A DNA stretch of 45,151 nucleotides from Clostridium sp. (GTDB lineage: Bacteria; Bacteroidota; Bacteroidia; Bacteroidales; Bacteroidaceae): contig JAMPGY010000020.1 in the NCBI GenBank assembly GCA_023663705.1, positions 1 to 45,151 on the forward strand, given 5' to 3'. Numbering within the stretch: the first letter of the stretch is position 1; every line of letters starts with the position of its first letter. Both the position numbers and the translations under genes were made by a program. Below, piece after piece: positions 8,842-19,713 of this stretch. The notes under the pieces are model-generated. The model was not told where the DNA came from and did not search any database. It was given only the letters and a program-made list of their open reading frames with translations.

Positions 8842-9939
8842 TTACTCTGCAGAGAATCGACGGGCCTGCTCGGCAATCAAGGCCTCATCCTCAAAGTAGT
8901 TGATCTTCATGGCCCGACGCACCTCGCTCAATGTCTGAGCTGCCGCCTCGCGTGCCACCTCACAACCGTTGCGCAAAATCTCGTAGATGGCGGGAATGTC
9001 CTTGGCAAACTCCTTGCGGCGCCCGCGGATAGGTTCAAGTTCCTCCTGCATGATGGCAGCCAGGAATTTCTTCACCTTCATATCGCCCAAACCGCCACGC
9101 TGGTAGTGCGCTTTCAGTTCGTCCAGATTAGGATAGTCCGGCAAATAACGTTCGAAGTGCTCGGGACGGGAGAAAGCATCCAGATAGGTGAACACGGTGT
9201 TACCCTCTAAAGAACCGGGATCGCTCACGCGTAGGTGGTTGGGATCGGTGTACATGCTCTTCACCTTCTTTTCCACCTCATCAGCCTCATCAGACAGATA
9301 GATGCAATTGCCCAGCGACTTACTCATCTTGGCCTTACCGTCCGTGCCCGGCAGACGCAGGCATGCACTGTTCTCGGGCAGCAGAATATTAGGCTCCACC
9401 AACGTATCGCCATAAATGAAATTGAAACGGCGTACGATCTCACGCGCCTGTTCCAACATCGGCTCCTGATCCTCGCCCACCGGTACCGTGGTCGCCTTGA
9501 ACGCAGTGATGTCGGCTGCCTGACTGATAGGATATGTAAAGAAACCCACCGGGATGCTGTTGCTCTCGAACTTACGCATCTGAATTTCGGTTTTCACCGT
9601 CGGGTTGCGCTGCAAACGAGCCACTGATACCAAATCCATGAAATAAAAGGTCAGTTCGCACAACTCGGGTATCTGCGACTGTATGAAAAGAGTTGACTTG
9701 GTGGGATCAATGCCACAGGCCAAATAATCCAACGCCACTTCAATCACATTCTGACGCACCTTTTCAGGATTCTCAATATTGTCGGTCAAAGCCTGTCCAT
9801 CAGCCTCGAACACAAATATTTTGTCAAACAAACCGGAATTCTGCAACTCCACACGGCGACGAAGCGAACCCACATAGTGGCCGATGTGGAGTTTGCCCGT
9901 TGGACGGTCTCCGGTCAATATAATCTTTTCTTGTGCCAT
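8842..9939 (-). CDS. trpS: Tryptophan--tRNA ligase
   Basis: This class I aminoacyl-tRNA synthetase charges tRNA-Trp. The HIGH motif is at residues 18-21 (KLHIGHY) and the KMSKS loop at 204-208 ([10 protein letters not shown]). The [10 protein letters not shown] stretch and [14 protein letters not shown] match the TrpRS active-site region. The 365 residues are slightly longer than the common 330 of E. coli-type enzymes because of a longer C-terminal helical part. It has its own near-perfect Bacteroidetes promoter and terminator, so it is a single-gene unit. Confidence 0.95.
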   Translation of the reverse strand: MAQEKIILTGDRPTGKLHIGHYVGSLRRRVELQNSGLFDKIFVFEADGQALTDNIENPEKVRQNVIEVALDYLACGIDPTKSTLFIQSQIPELCELTFYFMDLVSVARLQRNPTVKTEIQMRKFESNSIPVGFFTYPISQAADITAFKATTVPVGEDQEPMLEQAREIVRRFNFIYGDTLVEPNILLPENSACLRLPGTDGKAKMSKSLGNCIYLSDEADEVEKKVKSMYTDPNHLRVSDPGSLEGNTVFTYLDAFSRPEHFERYLPDYPNLDELKAHYQRGGLGDMKVKKFLAAIMQEELEPIRGRRKEFAKDIPAIYEILRNGCEVAREAAAQTLSEVRRAMKINYFEDEALIAEQARRFSAE

Positions 9940-9973
9940 AGCGGTTTTTCTTTTCTATATTATTATCGTTTTA

Positions 9974-10004
9974 CAAAGATACGCAGAATGTACGTATCTA
10001 CAAA
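9974..10004 (-). promoter_or_regulatory. trpS promoter (-33 and -7)
   Basis: The minus strand has TTTG (10001-10004), 19 bases, then TATCTTTG (9974-9981), a full match to the Bacteroidetes consensus. The -33 lies directly beyond the T-tract of the ompA terminator, so terminator and next promoter are packed together. Confidence 0.75.
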
Positions 10005-10013
10005 GAAAAAACA

Positions 10014-10040
10014 GGGGCGCTTCTGCAGGAGAAGCGCCCC
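10014..10040 (-). terminator. Intrinsic terminator of the OmpA-type gene
   Basis: A perfect 11-base-pair GC-rich stem (10014-10024 with 10030-10040) and 5-base loop are followed on the minus strand by TGTTTTTTC. It lies 32 bases after the stop at 10073. Confidence 0.9.
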
Positions 10041-10072
10041 ATATTATTGTGTGATCAAGTTACACTTTCAGA

Positions 10073-11218
10073 TTACTGCAACTTCACTGTTACACGACGG
10101 TTGTAAGAGTACGGTGCCAAGTCGGCAACACCACCCTTGCCTTCGATGATCAGGTTGTCGCGGCTTACACCCATGCTTACCAACTGATCGGCAACAGCAT
10201 TTGCACGAGCCGTACTCAACTTAGCGTTGTAGGCCGGACTACCCGTCTTGCTGTCGGCATAACCGGTAACGACAATCTTAGCGTTGTTTGCCTTTGCGTA
10301 ATCGGCAATCTCCTTCACGTTAACCAAATCCTTCTTGGAGGCGATGCGTGAAGAGTTGAGGTTGAAGAATACAGAAGCAGAAGTACCGGCCATTTCCTTC
10401 ACGGTCTTCACAACTTCCTTCGCGGGCTGCTTAGCCAAGAGATCCTTCAGACGAGCGTTTTCAGCCTGTTGATCAGCCAATGCTGCATTGAGAGCATCCA
10501 TCTGACTCTTGTTGAGTGCCATGATAGCATCTACGTCCGGAGTCTTCTTCCATCCCACCTTGCCGAGGTTGACACCTACACCAAGAGAAATTCCCATCTG
10601 ACAATCTTTGCCTTTGAAACGCTTACCAGAACCGCCTGTAGCGCACTTGTCATAGTCAGGCTCACCAATGATTCCATAAATATCAAGGTCGATGAAAACA
10701 CGCTTGCTCACATTGAAGGTATTCAACAAACCGGCAGTAGCCACCATAGCACATGCTCTTGAACCGCTTTGACGGGCAACACCGGCACCGGCACCACCGT
10801 AAAGAGAGATGTTCCACACACGCTCTTTGTAACCGCCAAAGAGATTGTGCAGGTTGAACATAGCCTGAGCCGTTGTCGTGTATTGGTGGATGAAGTTGCT
10901 GGGATCACCTACAACCTGACGTCCCCAAGCACCGTCAGCCTTGATGCGGAGACCGAGACCCGGGGTAAACCACTTACCTACAGATAAATCGGCGGCCCAT
11001 GAACGACGGAACTTTTTGAAAGGATTGGTTGACAATCCCAAACCAGCCTCTTCACTAGAATAGTTGCCCTTAAAATCACCACCTACCATCACAAACCAGT
11101 TGCTACCAAAACGATTCGTAGCCACACTATACTTGTCAGTAGGAATCTCTGTCGTCTCCTGAGCCATTGCCCCGGTAGACATCCCGGCTATTGCCAGCGC
11201 TAACATCAACTTTTTCAT
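10073..11218 (-). CDS. OmpA-family outer-membrane protein
   Basis: This abundant-type outer-membrane protein tethers the membrane to peptidoglycan. It has 381 residues with a signal peptide (cleavage likely after residue 19, MSTGAMA|QETT), an N-terminal beta-barrel-like part to about 230 rich in glycine and aromatic residues, a short coiled linker (MDALNAALADQQAENARLKD), and a C-terminal OmpA peptidoglycan-binding domain from about 283 (FNLNSSRI, TGYADSKTGS, NAKLSTARANAVADQL, YSYNRRVTV). Two cysteines (CAM, DKCAT) lie in the barrel part. It is a single-gene unit with its own terminator and a -7 element at 11284-11291. Confidence 0.92.
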   Translation of the reverse strand: MKKLMLALAIAGMSTGAMAQETTEIPTDKYSVATNRFGSNWFVMVGGDFKGNYSSEEAGLGLSTNPFKKFRRSWAADLSVGKWFTPGLGLRIKADGAWGRQVVGDPSNFIHQYTTTAQAMFNLHNLFGGYKERVWNISLYGGAGAGVARQSGSRACAMVATAGLLNTFNVSKRVFIDLDIYGIIGEPDYDKCATGGSGKRFKGKDCQMGISLGVGVNLGKVGWKKTPDVDAIMALNKSQMDALNAALADQQAENARLKDLLAKQPAKEVVKTVKEMAGTSASVFFNLNSSRIASKKDLVNVKEIADYAKANNAKIVVTGYADSKTGSPAYNAKLSTARANAVADQLVSMGVSRDNLIIEGKGGVADLAPYSYNRRVTVKLQ

Positions 11219-11283
11219 ACCTTATATATTAATTGTTTTCTCTCTGAATAAAATACTAATATCAGTTTACACTTATTAGGCTA

Positions 11284-11291
11284 CAAAAATA
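11284..11291 (-). promoter_or_regulatory. Putative -7 element of the OmpA-type gene
   Basis: The minus strand reads TATTTTTG, an exact TAnnTTTG match. It implies a leader of about 60 bases, long for this window. No clear -33 TTTG is present. Confidence 0.45.
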
Positions 11292-11364
11292 CATGTTTAA
11301 CACCGATATATTGTCCGTATTGGCATAAAAACGTAGTTAATTAACATTTTTTATCTTATAAGAT

Positions 11365-13197
11365 TTAACGAAACAACGTTTCTATTTCTGTTTGTTCCAA
11401 AATGGCTATGATAATTTTCCCATCAGGAGCATAGTTGGGCACAGCGCAGGCAAACAGTCCATCCACCAAATTTTCCATCTCCTCATTTCCAAGAACCTGC
11501 CCCGGTACAATCGCCGAACTTCGAGCTAATGATAAAGCCAAACGATGTTGCACTTCCTCTTCCGCACCACTGCCCTTTTCCAGCACACAATGAAGCATAT
11601 TGCCAGCCAGTTCCACTGGATTCTGGTTTTCTGTCCCGGCCGGTATGGCATTAATGGAATACGACCCTCCACCCAGTGAAGATATTTCAAAGCCCAAAGC
11701 AGTGAAATCATCCATAATCTCCTCAAACACCACCGATTCAGACGGTGACACTTGTAATATTTCCGGGAAAAGCAATCCCTGCGACACACCTGCATGTGAC
11801 TGCATCTGCTCTTTGTAACGGTCATAAAGAATACGCATGTGTGCCCGATGCTGATCCACAATCATCAAACCGGATTTGACAGAGGTCAGAATGTAACGTC
11901 CCTTATGTTGATAATGCTGAGCAGATTTTTCCGCCAACATATTCCCTTCTTCAAACAACAGAGGCGCAGCTTCAGTTTCCGTTACCTCCGGCAAAACGTC
12001 CTCTGCCCGATAAGCAGCCTTGGACAAGCCGTTGTAGAGCGTATCCCACTCTACCGGCACCTGTTGTTTCGGAGCTGTCGATGTGGTTCTGAAAGGATTG
12101 TATTGGGGATTAAAGTCCATTACCGGAGCCTCTACCGATGTCTGTTCCACATTGAACAAAGGGATCTCCGGACGGTCTTCGGTATCGAAATCAATTGTGG
12201 GAATAGCATTAAAACGCCCCAAGGCTTCCTTGACAGCAGCTGCAATGATCTGCCATATAGCCGGTTCGTTTTCGAACTTTATCTCGGTCTTGGTCGGGTG
12301 AATATTCACGTCAATATTGGCCGGAGCAATATCCAGGTACAGGAAATAAGGCACCTGCTCACCAACCGGCACCAGCTGGTCGAACGCTTCCATGACCGCC
12401 TTGTGAAAATAGGGATGCTTCATGTAACGCCCGTTGGTGAAAAAATACTGATGGACGCCTTTCTTACGGGCAGCCTCCGGCTTGCCCACGAAACCGGACA
12501 GATGAACCAGTGTGGTATCAACTTCAACCGGCAATAATTGTTCATTCAGTTTTTTACCAAAAACATTGGCGATGCGTTGCCGCATCGAAGTGCGAGGCAG
12601 ATTGAGCAGTTGGGAACCGTTGTGGGTGAGAGTGAACGAAATATCGGGATGCACAAGCACAATGCGCTCATACTCCTGCATGACATTATTAAGTTCGGTC
12701 TGATTGGACTTCAAAAACTTACGTCGGGCCGGTACGTTGTAGAACAAGTTGCGTACGATAAAATTGCTTCCAGCCGAACAAGACTCAGGTTCCTGGCTCT
12801 CCACTTTTGATCCTGCCAGCAACACCCGGGTTCCGAGTTCCGCATCATGCAGTCGTGTGCGTAATTCCACCTCGGCAACAGCCGCAATGGAGGCCAAAGC
12901 TTCGCCACGGAATCCCATCGTACGCAAGGCAAACAAATCGGCAGCCTCACGAATCTTGGATGTGGCATGCCGCTCGAAAGCCAAACGGGCATCCGTCTCC
13001 GACATTCCCTTTCCGTCATCTACCACCTGAATGGAAGTCTTACCCGCATCCAATACATTCACATCAATCCGTCCGGCTCCCGCATCCACTGCATTCTCCA
13101 CCAATTCCTTGATAACCGAAGCCGGACGTTGAATCACTTCGCCCGCAGCAATTTGATTTGCTACGGAATCAGGTAACAAATGTATTATATCACTCAT
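11365..13197 (-). CDS. mutL: DNA mismatch repair protein MutL
   Basis: This 610-residue GHKL ATPase couples mismatch recognition by MutS to downstream repair. The N-terminal ATPase motifs are intact: [10 protein letters not shown] (residues 32-41), [16 protein letters not shown] and the ATSKI loop. After a variable proline-rich linker the C-terminal dimer domain begins near 420. At 448-459 the position of the endonuclease motif DQHA(x2)E(x4)E reads [12 protein letters not shown], so both metal-binding glutamates are missing. The later conserved cysteine/histidine motifs are also absent. It is probably a non-nicking MutL. It is the last gene of the minus-strand run from guaB, 15 bases after the small membrane protein gene. 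Confidence 0.93.
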   Translation of the reverse strand: MSDIIHLLPDSVANQIAAGEVIQRPASVIKELVENAVDAGAGRIDVNVLDAGKTSIQVVDDGKGMSETDARLAFERHATSKIREAADLFALRTMGFRGEALASIAAVAEVELRTRLHDAELGTRVLLAGSKVESQEPESCSAGSNFIVRNLFYNVPARRKFLKSNQTELNNVMQEYERIVLVHPDISFTLTHNGSQLLNLPRTSMRQRIANVFGKKLNEQLLPVEVDTTLVHLSGFVGKPEAARKKGVHQYFFTNGRYMKHPYFHKAVMEAFDQLVPVGEQVPYFLYLDIAPANIDVNIHPTKTEIKFENEPAIWQIIAAAVKEALGRFNAIPTIDFDTEDRPEIPLFNVEQTSVEAPVMDFNPQYNPFRTTSTAPKQQVPVEWDTLYNGLSKAAYRAEDVLPEVTETEAAPLLFEEGNMLAEKSAQHYQHKGRYILTSVKSGLMIVDQHRAHMRILYDRYKEQMQSHAGVSQGLLFPEILQVSPSESVVFEEIMDDFTALGFEISSLGGGSYSINAIPAGTENQNPVELAGNMLHCVLEKGSGAEEEVQHRLALSLARSSAIVPGQVLGNEEMENLVDGLFACAVPNYAPDGKIIIAILEQTEIETLFR

Positions 13198-13212
13198 ATC
13201 GATGTTATGTGT

Positions 13213-13509
13213 TTAAAAACGAAATGAACCAGTCTGTAAGTAATGCCACACATAGAGTAAGGCCGCAATGATAATCAGCACCACACCGGCCTTCATCGGC
13301 GTGTGACCGCTCTCTTTCCGACGGCGCAGATGCTTGGTTGCCTTCACAAAGGTTCCCCGGATATTCTCCGGATCAAACTCCTTAGGAGGCAACATACCCA
13401 GTTCGCGTTTTGCCCGTTCCTCGATAGCCTGAAGTTTCTCCTTGCGCTCATCGATATATATATAAGGATGGTTATATCCCCGTGGTTTACGTGTTTTGAA
13501 AAGCCCCAT
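13213..13509 (-). CDS. Small membrane-anchored protein of unknown function
   Basis: It has 98 residues. The N-terminal 65 residues are highly charged (RKPRGYNHPYIYIDERKEKL and a lysine/arginine-rich stretch). One hydrophobic segment at about 71-90 (AGVVLIIIAALLYVWHYL) suggests a tail-anchored inner-membrane protein with its basic part in the cytoplasm. I do not recognise a named family. It sits between the OstA-like gene (32 bases) and mutL (15 bases), so it is surely transcribed with them. Confidence 0.75.
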   Translation of the reverse strand: MGLFKTRKPRGYNHPYIYIDERKEKLQAIEERAKRELGMLPPKEFDPENIRGTFVKATKHLRRRKESGHTPMKAGVVLIIIAALLYVWHYLQTGSFRF

Positions 13510-13541
13510 AATTATTTCGTCCTCTTTTCGTTATTCAATCC

Positions 13542-15173
13542 TCATTTACCGGAAGTCCGCACCTTGTCCAACTGCTGCAACGGCGGTTGTCTGCGCACAG
13601 TTGTCTTCAATTCCGTTCCGGCCTGCTTCGGTCGCCAATGGAATATATCGTCCTTGTCCGTGGGCCTGATATAATCGAACCAGGCATAAGTGGGCAAATA
13701 AAGTTTGTCCGGCGGAAGCAGTGCCAACGGATAAAAAGTACCCTCAGCCGATGGCATCCAGATGTGATCCATTTTTCCTTCCAACATATACAGTTTGAGT
13801 TCGCTGGTCTCCGTATAGTTCATCATCGTGATCAGGCTGTCGTCGTCCAGTACAAAATAATTCACCAATACGTTTCCAATCACCCAGGTCCAATCGATAT
13901 CACCGTTGCGGAAATAGGATTTCATCTCCCGTCCGGCAATCTGATTGAAATGCACGCTATCCACCTGTTCCACCATCAATGCCTGATTGACCACATGAAT
14001 GGAATCTATCGTAGAATCGTTCATATAGGCACGGATCTCTTCTCCCAGGAGTTGTTGTCCCTGATTCCATATAATCGGATCCTTGTAGAGTGTCAGGCAG
14101 GAGTCCTTGGAGTTGAACACAAGGGAGTCGCACACCGCCTGCATATCCACCCGATAGGCACGCACCTTGTTGTAAGCCCTGATCTCGCGATACATAGAGT
14201 CCGTATCCATGTGGAAGGTATACAGTTTCATCGAATCGGCATGCATATACAAGGTATCCTTCTGAGAATAGTCTATCACCACAGCACTGTCCGTTGCCAG
14301 CGCATATCCGGTCTTCTCATTGTAGAAACAATAATGACCGGTCAAGGCATTTTTATTGATTTCATCCGTATACACCACATGGTCGAAAGCTTCTCCTATC
14401 CCTCGTTCGTTATCATAAAAAACGCTGTCCCCCACTATTTTTTTCCCTTTATTGGTGATGATGGAGCGATCGAGCAAATAAGCTTTGTCCGTCTTGGTGT
14501 CATAATACCCCAATTCGGAATATATATGATTGTCTCCGTTGTCAATATTGGACGGTCCCACAATGTGGGCAATTCCGCTTTCCGTATTGTAATGCAACGT
14601 ATCCGACACCAACACCGACGTGGGATTGGTGAGTCTCACATTGTAGTTGAAAACCGCCTCATGTGTAGTCGGGCAATATTCCCCCCAATCGGAAGTCAGC
14701 ACATTATCACCATCCACCAATCGGCCACCATCAAAAAAGTAGCCCAAATCATAAAGCCGGTCGTAATCCAGACTATCGGTGTACAACACGGAATTCCGAT
14801 GCGTAAGTACCACATTGTTGCGCACACGTGCCATCTGTTCCAACCCGCTATAATAAAGCACGTCGCCCACCAATTCCAAGGTATCTCCCTGCACCATGCG
14901 TACATTGTTGTAAGCATCAAACGAGTTGGTCTGCTCATAGAAGCATGCACTGTCGCAATACATCACCACACTATCGTGTTTCAACACCACATTGCCGATG
15001 AGAATCTGCACACCGGGATGTTTGTACTCATCATAAGTCAGCACATCCGTATGCAACATGATAATACGCGACTGCGAACGGGGACGCTCCTTATCGGGCT
15101 GTGTCATGGCCGTCAGGCTCAACAGGACCAGCCCTACAATCACATAAAAAGGGAATCTACGCCTTGCGTTCAT
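13542..15173 (-). CDS. OstA/LptA-like periplasmic protein
   Basis: This 543-residue exported protein has an N-terminal hydrophobic segment (FYVIVGLVLLSLTAMT, about 9-24). The rest is built of repeated short beta-strand units typical of OstA/LptA/LptD-N jellyroll domains (for example VLTYDEYKHPGVQILIGNVVLKH, VLYTDSLDYDR, DTLHYNTESG, KKIVGDSVFYDNERG). Such proteins form the periplasmic bridge for LPS or help fold LptD. It is much longer than E. coli LptA (about 185). Its partners upstream are two PPIases of SurA type, and lptB lies about 10 kb away in the same window. A Bacteroidetes-type LPS transport component is the best reading; its exact place in the bridge is uncertain. Confidence 0.8.
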   Translation of the reverse strand: MNARRRFPFYVIVGLVLLSLTAMTQPDKERPRSQSRIIMLHTDVLTYDEYKHPGVQILIGNVVLKHDSVVMYCDSACFYEQTNSFDAYNNVRMVQGDTLELVGDVLYYSGLEQMARVRNNVVLTHRNSVLYTDSLDYDRLYDLGYFFDGGRLVDGDNVLTSDWGEYCPTTHEAVFNYNVRLTNPTSVLVSDTLHYNTESGIAHIVGPSNIDNGDNHIYSELGYYDTKTDKAYLLDRSIITNKGKKIVGDSVFYDNERGIGEAFDHVVYTDEINKNALTGHYCFYNEKTGYALATDSAVVIDYSQKDTLYMHADSMKLYTFHMDTDSMYREIRAYNKVRAYRVDMQAVCDSLVFNSKDSCLTLYKDPIIWNQGQQLLGEEIRAYMNDSTIDSIHVVNQALMVEQVDSVHFNQIAGREMKSYFRNGDIDWTWVIGNVLVNYFVLDDDSLITMMNYTETSELKLYMLEGKMDHIWMPSAEGTFYPLALLPPDKLYLPTYAWFDYIRPTDKDDIFHWRPKQAGTELKTTVRRQPPLQQLDKVRTSGK

Positions 15174-15182
15174 CTGCCTCCT

Positions 15183-16556
15183 TTATTTCACCCAACCCGG
15201 ATACAGGAACTCACAATCGTGCCATTCCTCATTGATACGCACATAAGTGCTTTTCTGTTTCTCACGTATCCATTCCTGTATCTTTTCCTCTTGCTTCTTG
15301 GCGACAACGACATTCTTCAACACTTGAAAATCCTCGGCCATGGTGGCACGGTGGGACTTGATACGCGATTTCAACTTCACAATGGCACATACTTCCTTGC
15401 CCTTGCTGTTGATCATCGTAAACGGTTGAGACACCTCACCGGTATTCATGTTCATCACCACTTTGGCCACCTCGGGCGGCAGTTCCTGCATTTCAAAGCG
15501 GGATGTACGTATATAATCATCCCCCGAAGCTTCGTCCAACTTCACATTGGTCATCAATCCGTGATTTTTTCTCGTGTCCTTGTCGTCTGATATATAAGCC
15601 GCCGCATCCTCAAAAGTAAACTTAGCCTGACGGATATTCTCGGCCACCGAATCAAGATGCACCAATGCAGAATCTATGTCGGCCTGATTCAGACGAGGTT
15701 TCTTCAATATGTGGCGGACTTTGATTTTATCCCCCCGCTTGTCAATGAATTGAATGATATGGTATCCGTATTCCGATTCCACTATTTTAGAGACTTTTTT
15801 CGGATCCGTAAGACTAAAAGCCACGTTAGCAAAAGCAGGATCCAATTGTCCGCGTCCGAAATAATCCATCTCGCCTCCCGTCCGGGCCGATCCCGGATCC
15901 TCCGAGTATAATGTGGCTAATGTGGAGAATGTGGTGTTTCCGGAATTCACACGCTCTGTATAGTCACGCAATTCCTCCTTCACCCGTTCGATTTCTTCCT
16001 GCGGGATGCGAGGCTGAATCGTCACAATCTGCACCTCCACCGACATGGGTATCAGCGGCAGGCTGTCCTCGGGCACATCTTTAAAATATCGTCTCACCTC
16101 AGCCGGTGTGACGGTAATATCGCTGGTGAGTTTGCGACGCATCGTACGAGCGGTCAGATAGTCCCTGAACTGGTCATACAACTTCTCACGGATCTGTGTC
16201 ATGGTCATACGATGGTACTCCTCCAGTTTTTCTTTAGAGCCGGCCATCATCACCCACTCGTTCAACTGCTGTTCCATAGCGGCGTTGATTTCCTTCGGAG
16301 TAGCTTCCACGCTGTCCAGCACGGCCTGGTGCAAAAACAACTTCTGCACCGCCAAACGTTCAGGAATGACACAATAAGGATTGCCGTTTATCTTTTCACC
16401 ACTCATACGGGCCTCTTCCACATCCGACCTGAGGATGGCCTCGTCTCCGACCACCCAAATCACCTCATCCACCACATTGTTCTGTGCCAACAACGGCATT
16501 TGCGCCCCTGCACACAGGAGCGCAAATGCCATCATACATGTTTTTGCTATATTCAT
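15183..16556 (-). CDS. SurA-like periplasmic peptidylprolyl isomerase
   Basis: This is a folding chaperone for outer-membrane proteins. It has 457 residues with a signal peptide ending near LLAQ (residue 25), a SurA-type N-terminal helical domain (about 27-165) and a first parvulin domain at about 170-275 (YSEDPGSARTGGEMDYFGRG then ESEYGYHIIQF). A second, poorly conserved parvulin-like part follows at 280-400 (IKVRHILKKP). It starts 53 bases after the previous PPIase gene, with its own -7 element, and ends nine bases before the OstA-like gene. The pairing with OstA fits a role in LptD assembly. Confidence 0.88.
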   Translation of the reverse strand: MNIAKTCMMAFALLCAGAQMPLLAQNNVVDEVIWVVGDEAILRSDVEEARMSGEKINGNPYCVIPERLAVQKLFLHQAVLDSVEATPKEINAAMEQQLNEWVMMAGSKEKLEEYHRMTMTQIREKLYDQFRDYLTARTMRRKLTSDITVTPAEVRRYFKDVPEDSLPLIPMSVEVQIVTIQPRIPQEEIERVKEELRDYTERVNSGNTTFSTLATLYSEDPGSARTGGEMDYFGRGQLDPAFANVAFSLTDPKKVSKIVESEYGYHIIQFIDKRGDKIKVRHILKKPRLNQADIDSALVHLDSVAENIRQAKFTFEDAAAYISDDKDTRKNHGLMTNVKLDEASGDDYIRTSRFEMQELPPEVAKVVMNMNTGEVSQPFTMINSKGKEVCAIVKLKSRIKSHRATMAEDFQVLKNVVVAKKQEEKIQEWIREKQKSTYVRINEEWHDCEFLYPGWVK

Positions 16557-16583
16557 TTTATTTCTACCGGTAGTACACTGCTA

Positions 16584-16591
16584 CAAAGATA
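16584..16591 (-). promoter_or_regulatory. Internal -7 element before the SurA-like gene
   Basis: The minus strand reads TATCTTTG 27 bases before the ATG at 16556. It may give the SurA-OstA-mutL part of the run its own promoter. No clear -33 is seen. Confidence 0.4.
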
Positions 16592-16609
16592 GGCTGATTT
16601 ATCACATTA

Positions 16610-18043
16610 TCAGTGCTTGTTAACGGTGTTTAATACTTCTTCTATGATTTCCACTTTATATTTATTGCGCAAATCGGCGATGAACTCCTCCTCCTTCTGA
16701 TTCTGGTAATCGGAAACCACCTCGCTTCTGACGTCAGTCCAATCCACAGGCATCTTCTTCATCACCCGACCGTACACCTCTGCATACGGATAGACCTCAT
16801 CAGCCACCCATTCTTTCTTCTCCTTGAAAGCAAGGACATCCACCAACTTGTTGTCTCCCTTCTTGAAGATCTTTTTCTCCACACGAACACGGGGAACCGA
16901 GTCGTTGTTGAAGGTTTTGCGCAATTCCTTTATCCATTGCGATTCTGGGCAAGATTTCAGCAGAGATTTCACCTGCTTCACGTCCTCCGCCTGCCGGCAC
17001 TGGAAGAACACACCACGGAAGTGCGGCACATCATATGCGTATTTCTTCTTATTCTTCTTGAAATAGCGCTGCAATCCCAATGTGTCGGTAGCCGCCTTGT
17101 TCCATATCTGTGTGGAACAAACCTCATAGAGCAGAAGACCGTCATGGTATTCCTTGATGAGATATTTGAGATCAGTATCCAGGGCGGACAAACGCTCGGC
17201 TTCGTTATCCATCACCAGATCGACCGTCAACGTACCTTCAGACACCTTTGACAACGAATCCACCGTCTGCATGGCCAACTGATCCTTCAATCCACGCTGC
17301 TCCATGAACTGCGCGATGCGCGGCTTCAATTCCTCAAACGGTTCCACCTGCTTACGGTCCTTCATCAAAACAATATGATATCCCACCGTTGAGCGGAACG
17401 GTTCCGACATTTCTCCTTTCTGGAGCGAATAAGCCACATCTTCAAATTCCTTCAGCGTCTGCTTGGGAGAAATCCAACCCAATTCACCGCCACGCATGCC
17501 GGTAGATTTATCATCCGAACAAGCTTGGGCTATTTCCGAGAAATCGGCTCCAACCTTCAGCTCTTTATAGATAGAATCTATGCGCTGCTTGGCTGCCTTC
17601 TGTTCCTCATCCGTAGCTTTCTGTGAAACCTTCACAAAAACATGAGCAGGAAGCACCAAGCCTTGCGGGCCTATATTGTTCTTCATCTGCACATAATAGT
17701 CATAAACAGCCTGATCCACCTGTTCCTGCTTCACAAGCAGCGGGCGGATTTGCTGATCACGATATTGGCGGAATTCTTTCTGAAAAGAAGAAAGCGTATC
17801 CATCCGAGCATCCAATGCAGCCTCAACCTTAAGTTTGTAGTTGACAAACAGATCCACATATTCGGCCAACGTCTTTTTATCCGTTACTCCGGCAGCATTG
17901 TTCTTGTTGTAATTGTATTCAAATTCCGAACGCGTCACATCCTTACCGTTGATACGCATGACAACCGGATCACTGTCGGTCTGTCCCCACGCCATATTCC
18001 AGGCCGATGCCAGGAACAGAAAACTTGCGATTATCTTTTTCAT
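16610..18043 (-). CDS. Periplasmic parvulin-type peptidylprolyl isomerase
   Basis: This 477-residue exported protein has a signal peptide (MKKIIASFLFLASAWNMAWG). A chaperone-like helical region with the DVTRSEFEYNYNK stretch is followed by one parvulin domain at about 134-235 (VLPAHVFVKVS, CSDDKSTGMRGGELGWIS, STVGYHIVLMKDRK) and a long C-terminal extension (240-477) resembling the tails of PrsA/PpiD-type proteins. It is the second gene after guaB (21-base gap) and precedes the SurA-like gene. The two paralogues probably share clients in the envelope. No lipobox is visible, so it should be soluble in the periplasm. Confidence 0.88.
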   Translation of the reverse strand: MKKIIASFLFLASAWNMAWGQTDSDPVVMRINGKDVTRSEFEYNYNKNNAAGVTDKKTLAEYVDLFVNYKLKVEAALDARMDTLSSFQKEFRQYRDQQIRPLLVKQEQVDQAVYDYYVQMKNNIGPQGLVLPAHVFVKVSQKATDEEQKAAKQRIDSIYKELKVGADFSEIAQACSDDKSTGMRGGELGWISPKQTLKEFEDVAYSLQKGEMSEPFRSTVGYHIVLMKDRKQVEPFEELKPRIAQFMEQRGLKDQLAMQTVDSLSKVSEGTLTVDLVMDNEAERLSALDTDLKYLIKEYHDGLLLYEVCSTQIWNKAATDTLGLQRYFKKNKKKYAYDVPHFRGVFFQCRQAEDVKQVKSLLKSCPESQWIKELRKTFNNDSVPRVRVEKKIFKKGDNKLVDVLAFKEKKEWVADEVYPYAEVYGRVMKKMPVDWTDVRSEVVSDYQNQKEEEFIADLRNKYKVEIIEEVLNTVNKH

Positions 18044-18064
18044 TTTTTGTTTACACTCCTTTAA

Positions 18065-19549
<1,485 letters not shown>

Positions 19550-19564
19550 TTAATTTATTGCGTG

Positions 19565-19572
19565 CAAATATA
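19565..19572 (-). promoter_or_regulatory. Putative guaB -7 element
   Basis: The minus strand reads TATATTTG, an exact match, giving a leader of about 15 bases. The -33 is not obvious. It would drive the guaB-to-mutL run. Confidence 0.5.
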
Positions 19573-19638
19573 CGAATTTCTATTCATTTCATCCTCCTAT
19601 TTTAGCGTTTTTTAGAAAGGAAATGATAGATTGCCGGG

Positions 19639-19688
19639 ATTTTAGTTTCGCGACTAAAATAAAGGGAGACAACTTCCTGCCTCCCTTT
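19639..19688 (-). terminator. Two tandem hairpins after recQ
   Basis: The first hairpin met by recQ transcripts pairs 19681-19688 with 19661-19668 (CTCCCTTT type, 8 bp). The second pairs 19653-19660 with 19639-19646 (8 bp, loop TTCGCG). T-rich sequence lies between them. They lie between the recQ stop (19714) and the guaB promoter. Confidence 0.6.
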
Positions 19689-19713
19689 GTTCATTTCTTC
19701 AATCAAAGCATCT

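Noticed and set aside
13587-15590. Plus-strand 667-codon open frame
   Set aside because: It is antisense to the OstA-like and SurA-like genes, which have signal peptides and family motifs; the plus-strand product is His/Ile-rich and has no recognisable domain.
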